Shown here: positions 5,870-5,942 of the stretch, piece after piece
Layout of the letters: each line of letters starts with the position of its first letter
How positions within the stretch are numbered: position 1 is the stretch's first letter
Assembly: GCA_017452565.1 (NCBI GenBank)
Contig: JAFTMF010000119.1
Location: 1-5,942, forward strand
Source: Clostridia bacterium
Lineage (GTDB): Bacteria; Bacillota; Clostridia; Oscillospirales; CAG-272
Direction of reading: 5' to 3'
DNA length: 5,942 nucleotides
Translations under genes and position numbers: made by a program
Notes under the pieces: model-generated
Told to the model about the DNA's origin: nothing
What the model saw: only the letters and a program-made list of their open reading frames with translations
Databases searched by the model: none

Positions 5870-5919
5870 CGCAACTGTCGGTTGCGGATTTTCCAAGGCG
5901 AATGGGTGGAAAAATCCGC
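5870..5919. repeat. Imperfect inverted repeats in the right-end intergenic sequence
   Basis: GCGGATTTTCC (5884-5894) and GGAAAAATCCGC (5908-5919) are inverted copies differing by one base in the A/T run. Overlapping the left half, CGCAAC (5870-5875) pairs with GTTGCG (5881-5886) around a five-base loop, followed by GATTTTCC, so a weak plus-strand terminator is possible. Apart from these structures I see no gene in 5846-5942. Confidence 0.5.
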
Positions 5920-5942
5920 CCTCTTGCGGTAGAATGCAGGCA

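Noticed and set aside
5531..5896. Minus-strand open frame (121 codons) over the recG end and repeat island
   Set aside because: Its sequence is mostly a translation of the GC-rich repeats plus antisense recG; such repeat-derived frames are commonly spurious.

Overview
The window looks like an ordinary chromosomal stretch from a Gram-positive, Clostridia-type (Firmicutes) bacterium, plausibly a gut Oscillospiraceae/Ruminococcaceae relative. The basis is moderately high GC with many C/G-ending codons, strong GGAGG-type ribosome binding sites, near-consensus sigma-A promoters, an M29 aminopeptidase and an Eis-like acetyltransferase of Firmicutes type, and a GC-rich inverted-repeat island after the last gene. 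The taxonomic guess is an inference from sequence style, not from a marker gene.

Left half (1-2642) is read on the minus strand. From upstream to downstream it holds a small, previously unnamed membrane protein (2332-2571) with a cysteine-rich face, an Eis-like GNAT N-acetyltransferase with a C-terminal SCP2-like domain (1146-2273), and the first 352 codons of an M29-family metallo-aminopeptidase (1-1056), whose 3' end lies outside the window. The small gene has its own promoter at 2637-2665 and is probably read together with the acetyltransferase. The two are separated by a perfect hairpin (2291-2318). The aminopeptidase has its own strong promoter (1113-1141), squeezed directly after the acetyltransferase stop codon, and an SD-like/anti-SD-like hairpin in its leader.

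At about 2637-2699 two promoters stand back to back, their -35 boxes only five bases apart. The right-hand one is a perfect consensus promoter (TTGACA-17-TATAAT) and drives the plus-strand pair: a TIM-barrel sugar phosphate isomerase/epimerase (2737-3612) and, 34 bases later, recG (3647-5698), the ATP-dependent branch-migration helicase. The pair looks like one operon, although the two proteins have no obvious shared pathway.

The last 244 bases (5699-5942) hold no credible gene. They hold a composite repeat island: a perfect 25-bp inverted repeat enclosing a second, different GC-rich repeat unit, followed by another imperfect inverted repeat. No CRISPR array, tRNA, rRNA, phage or transposase gene was seen. 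I found no clear new multi-gene system; the most interesting items are the repeat island, the small cysteine-rich membrane protein with its structured leader, the compact divergent promoter pair, and a short insertion in the RecG translocation motif region.
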